DNA of 64,000 nucleotides, from NCBI RefSeq assembly GCF_900128975.1, contig NZ_FQVC01000004.1, positions 1 through 64,000 on the forward strand. Direction: 5' to 3'. The position numbers were made by a program, and so were the translations under genes. The notes under the pieces are model-generated. The model saw only the letters and a list, made by a program, of their open reading frames with translations. It was not told where the DNA came from and did no database searches. Shown here one piece after another: positions 63,766 through 64,000 of this stretch. Source of the stretch: Devosia limi DSM 17137. GTDB taxonomy: Bacteria; Pseudomonadota; Alphaproteobacteria; Rhizobiales; Devosiaceae. Within the stretch, counting starts at the first letter, position 1, and every line of letters starts with the position of its first letter.

Positions 63766-64000
63766 GCCTTCTTGAACTCCGTCATCTCAGCAAGACCTAT
63801 CCCGGCCAGAATGGCGCCGTGGTGCAGGCCGTCTCCGATGTGTCGCTGACCATCGAGCCCGGCGAAGTGCTCGGCGTCGTTGGGGAGTCAGGTTGCGGCA
63901 AGTCAACGCTCGGCCGCTCGCTGCTGCGGCTGATCGAGCCCAGCGGCGGCGAAATCCTGTTCGAGGGCGAGGACCTGATGGGCCTCAGCCAGCGCGCCAT
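63762..64000 (+). CDS. Peptide-type ABC transporter ATP-binding protein (DppF-like), cut by window end
   Basis: First 79 codons only, starting [16 protein letters not shown] and containing Walker [10 protein letters not shown], then [20 protein letters not shown], the DppF/OppF opening. Overlaps the DppD-like stop by four bases (ATGA). The remainder lies outside the window. Confidence 0.9.
   Translation, partial: MSLLELRHLSKTYPGQNGAVVQAVSDVSLTIEPGEVLGVVGESGCGKSTLGRSLLRLIEPSGGEILFEGEDLMGLSQRA

Overview
The window is a G+C-rich chromosomal segment of an alphaproteobacterium. The order carA, GatB/YqeY protein, dnaG, rpoD, a ClpS2-type adaptor, an HlyU-family protein, YjbQ and many ABC transporters with LacI-type regulators fit the Hyphomicrobiales. 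Devosia or a close relative is my best guess, but the genus is inference. There is no rRNA, tRNA, CRISPR array or prophage that I can see.

Layout. 1-278: 5' part of an IS5-type transposase, cut by the window edge, directly upstream of a phosphotransferase gene. 0.4-9.2 kb: housekeeping and stress genes (clpS, aldo/keto reductase, acetyltransferase, a two-gene ABC exporter, a Tat-exported cpdB, a zinc metallopeptidase). 9.2-21 kb: the core block carA, yqeY-like, dnaG, rpoD, with two HdeD-like membrane proteins, an HD hydrolase and an MFS pump interspersed. 21-28.8 kb: envelope and metabolic genes, including a 724-residue OmpA-domain protein with very low-complexity stretches. 29-31.6 kb: a two-gene oxidative pentose tail (XylX-like dehydratase and ketoglutarate semialdehyde dehydrogenase). 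31.9-34.7 kb: an aminotransferase divergent from a MocR-type regulator, with repeated operator-like sites between them.

34.7-48.8 kb is the most interesting region. It holds an Fbp/Afu-type ABC importer with three tandem paralogous binding proteins, two different inositol-monophosphatase-family enzymes, a dual-specificity-like phosphatase, a calcineurin-like phosphoesterase, a LacI-family regulator and a YjbB-like Na/Pi transporter with a PhoU-like tail. Copies of the palindrome TTGCACAGCTGTGCAA, or its 14-base core, stand before all three transcription units and beside the regulator. At the transporter gene the palindrome starts at the first base after a plausible -10 box, and at the second phosphatase unit the 14-base core overlaps the last base of one. 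I read this as one regulon: import of a phosphorylated organic compound, intracellular dephosphorylation, and export of surplus phosphate. The substrate is unknown.

49.2-57.1 kb: a second LacI-controlled operon on the minus strand (regulator, FAD oxidoreductase, sugar-type binding protein, two permeases, ATPase, unassigned barrel-like protein), with two tandem 16-base operators before the regulator. 57.4-58.3 kb: MipA/OmpV-type outer-membrane protein. 58.3-64 kb: a dipeptide transporter split over two divergent units, with an L-Ala-D/L-Glu-epimerase-like enzyme, suggesting recycling of murein-type peptides; the last ATPase gene runs off the window.
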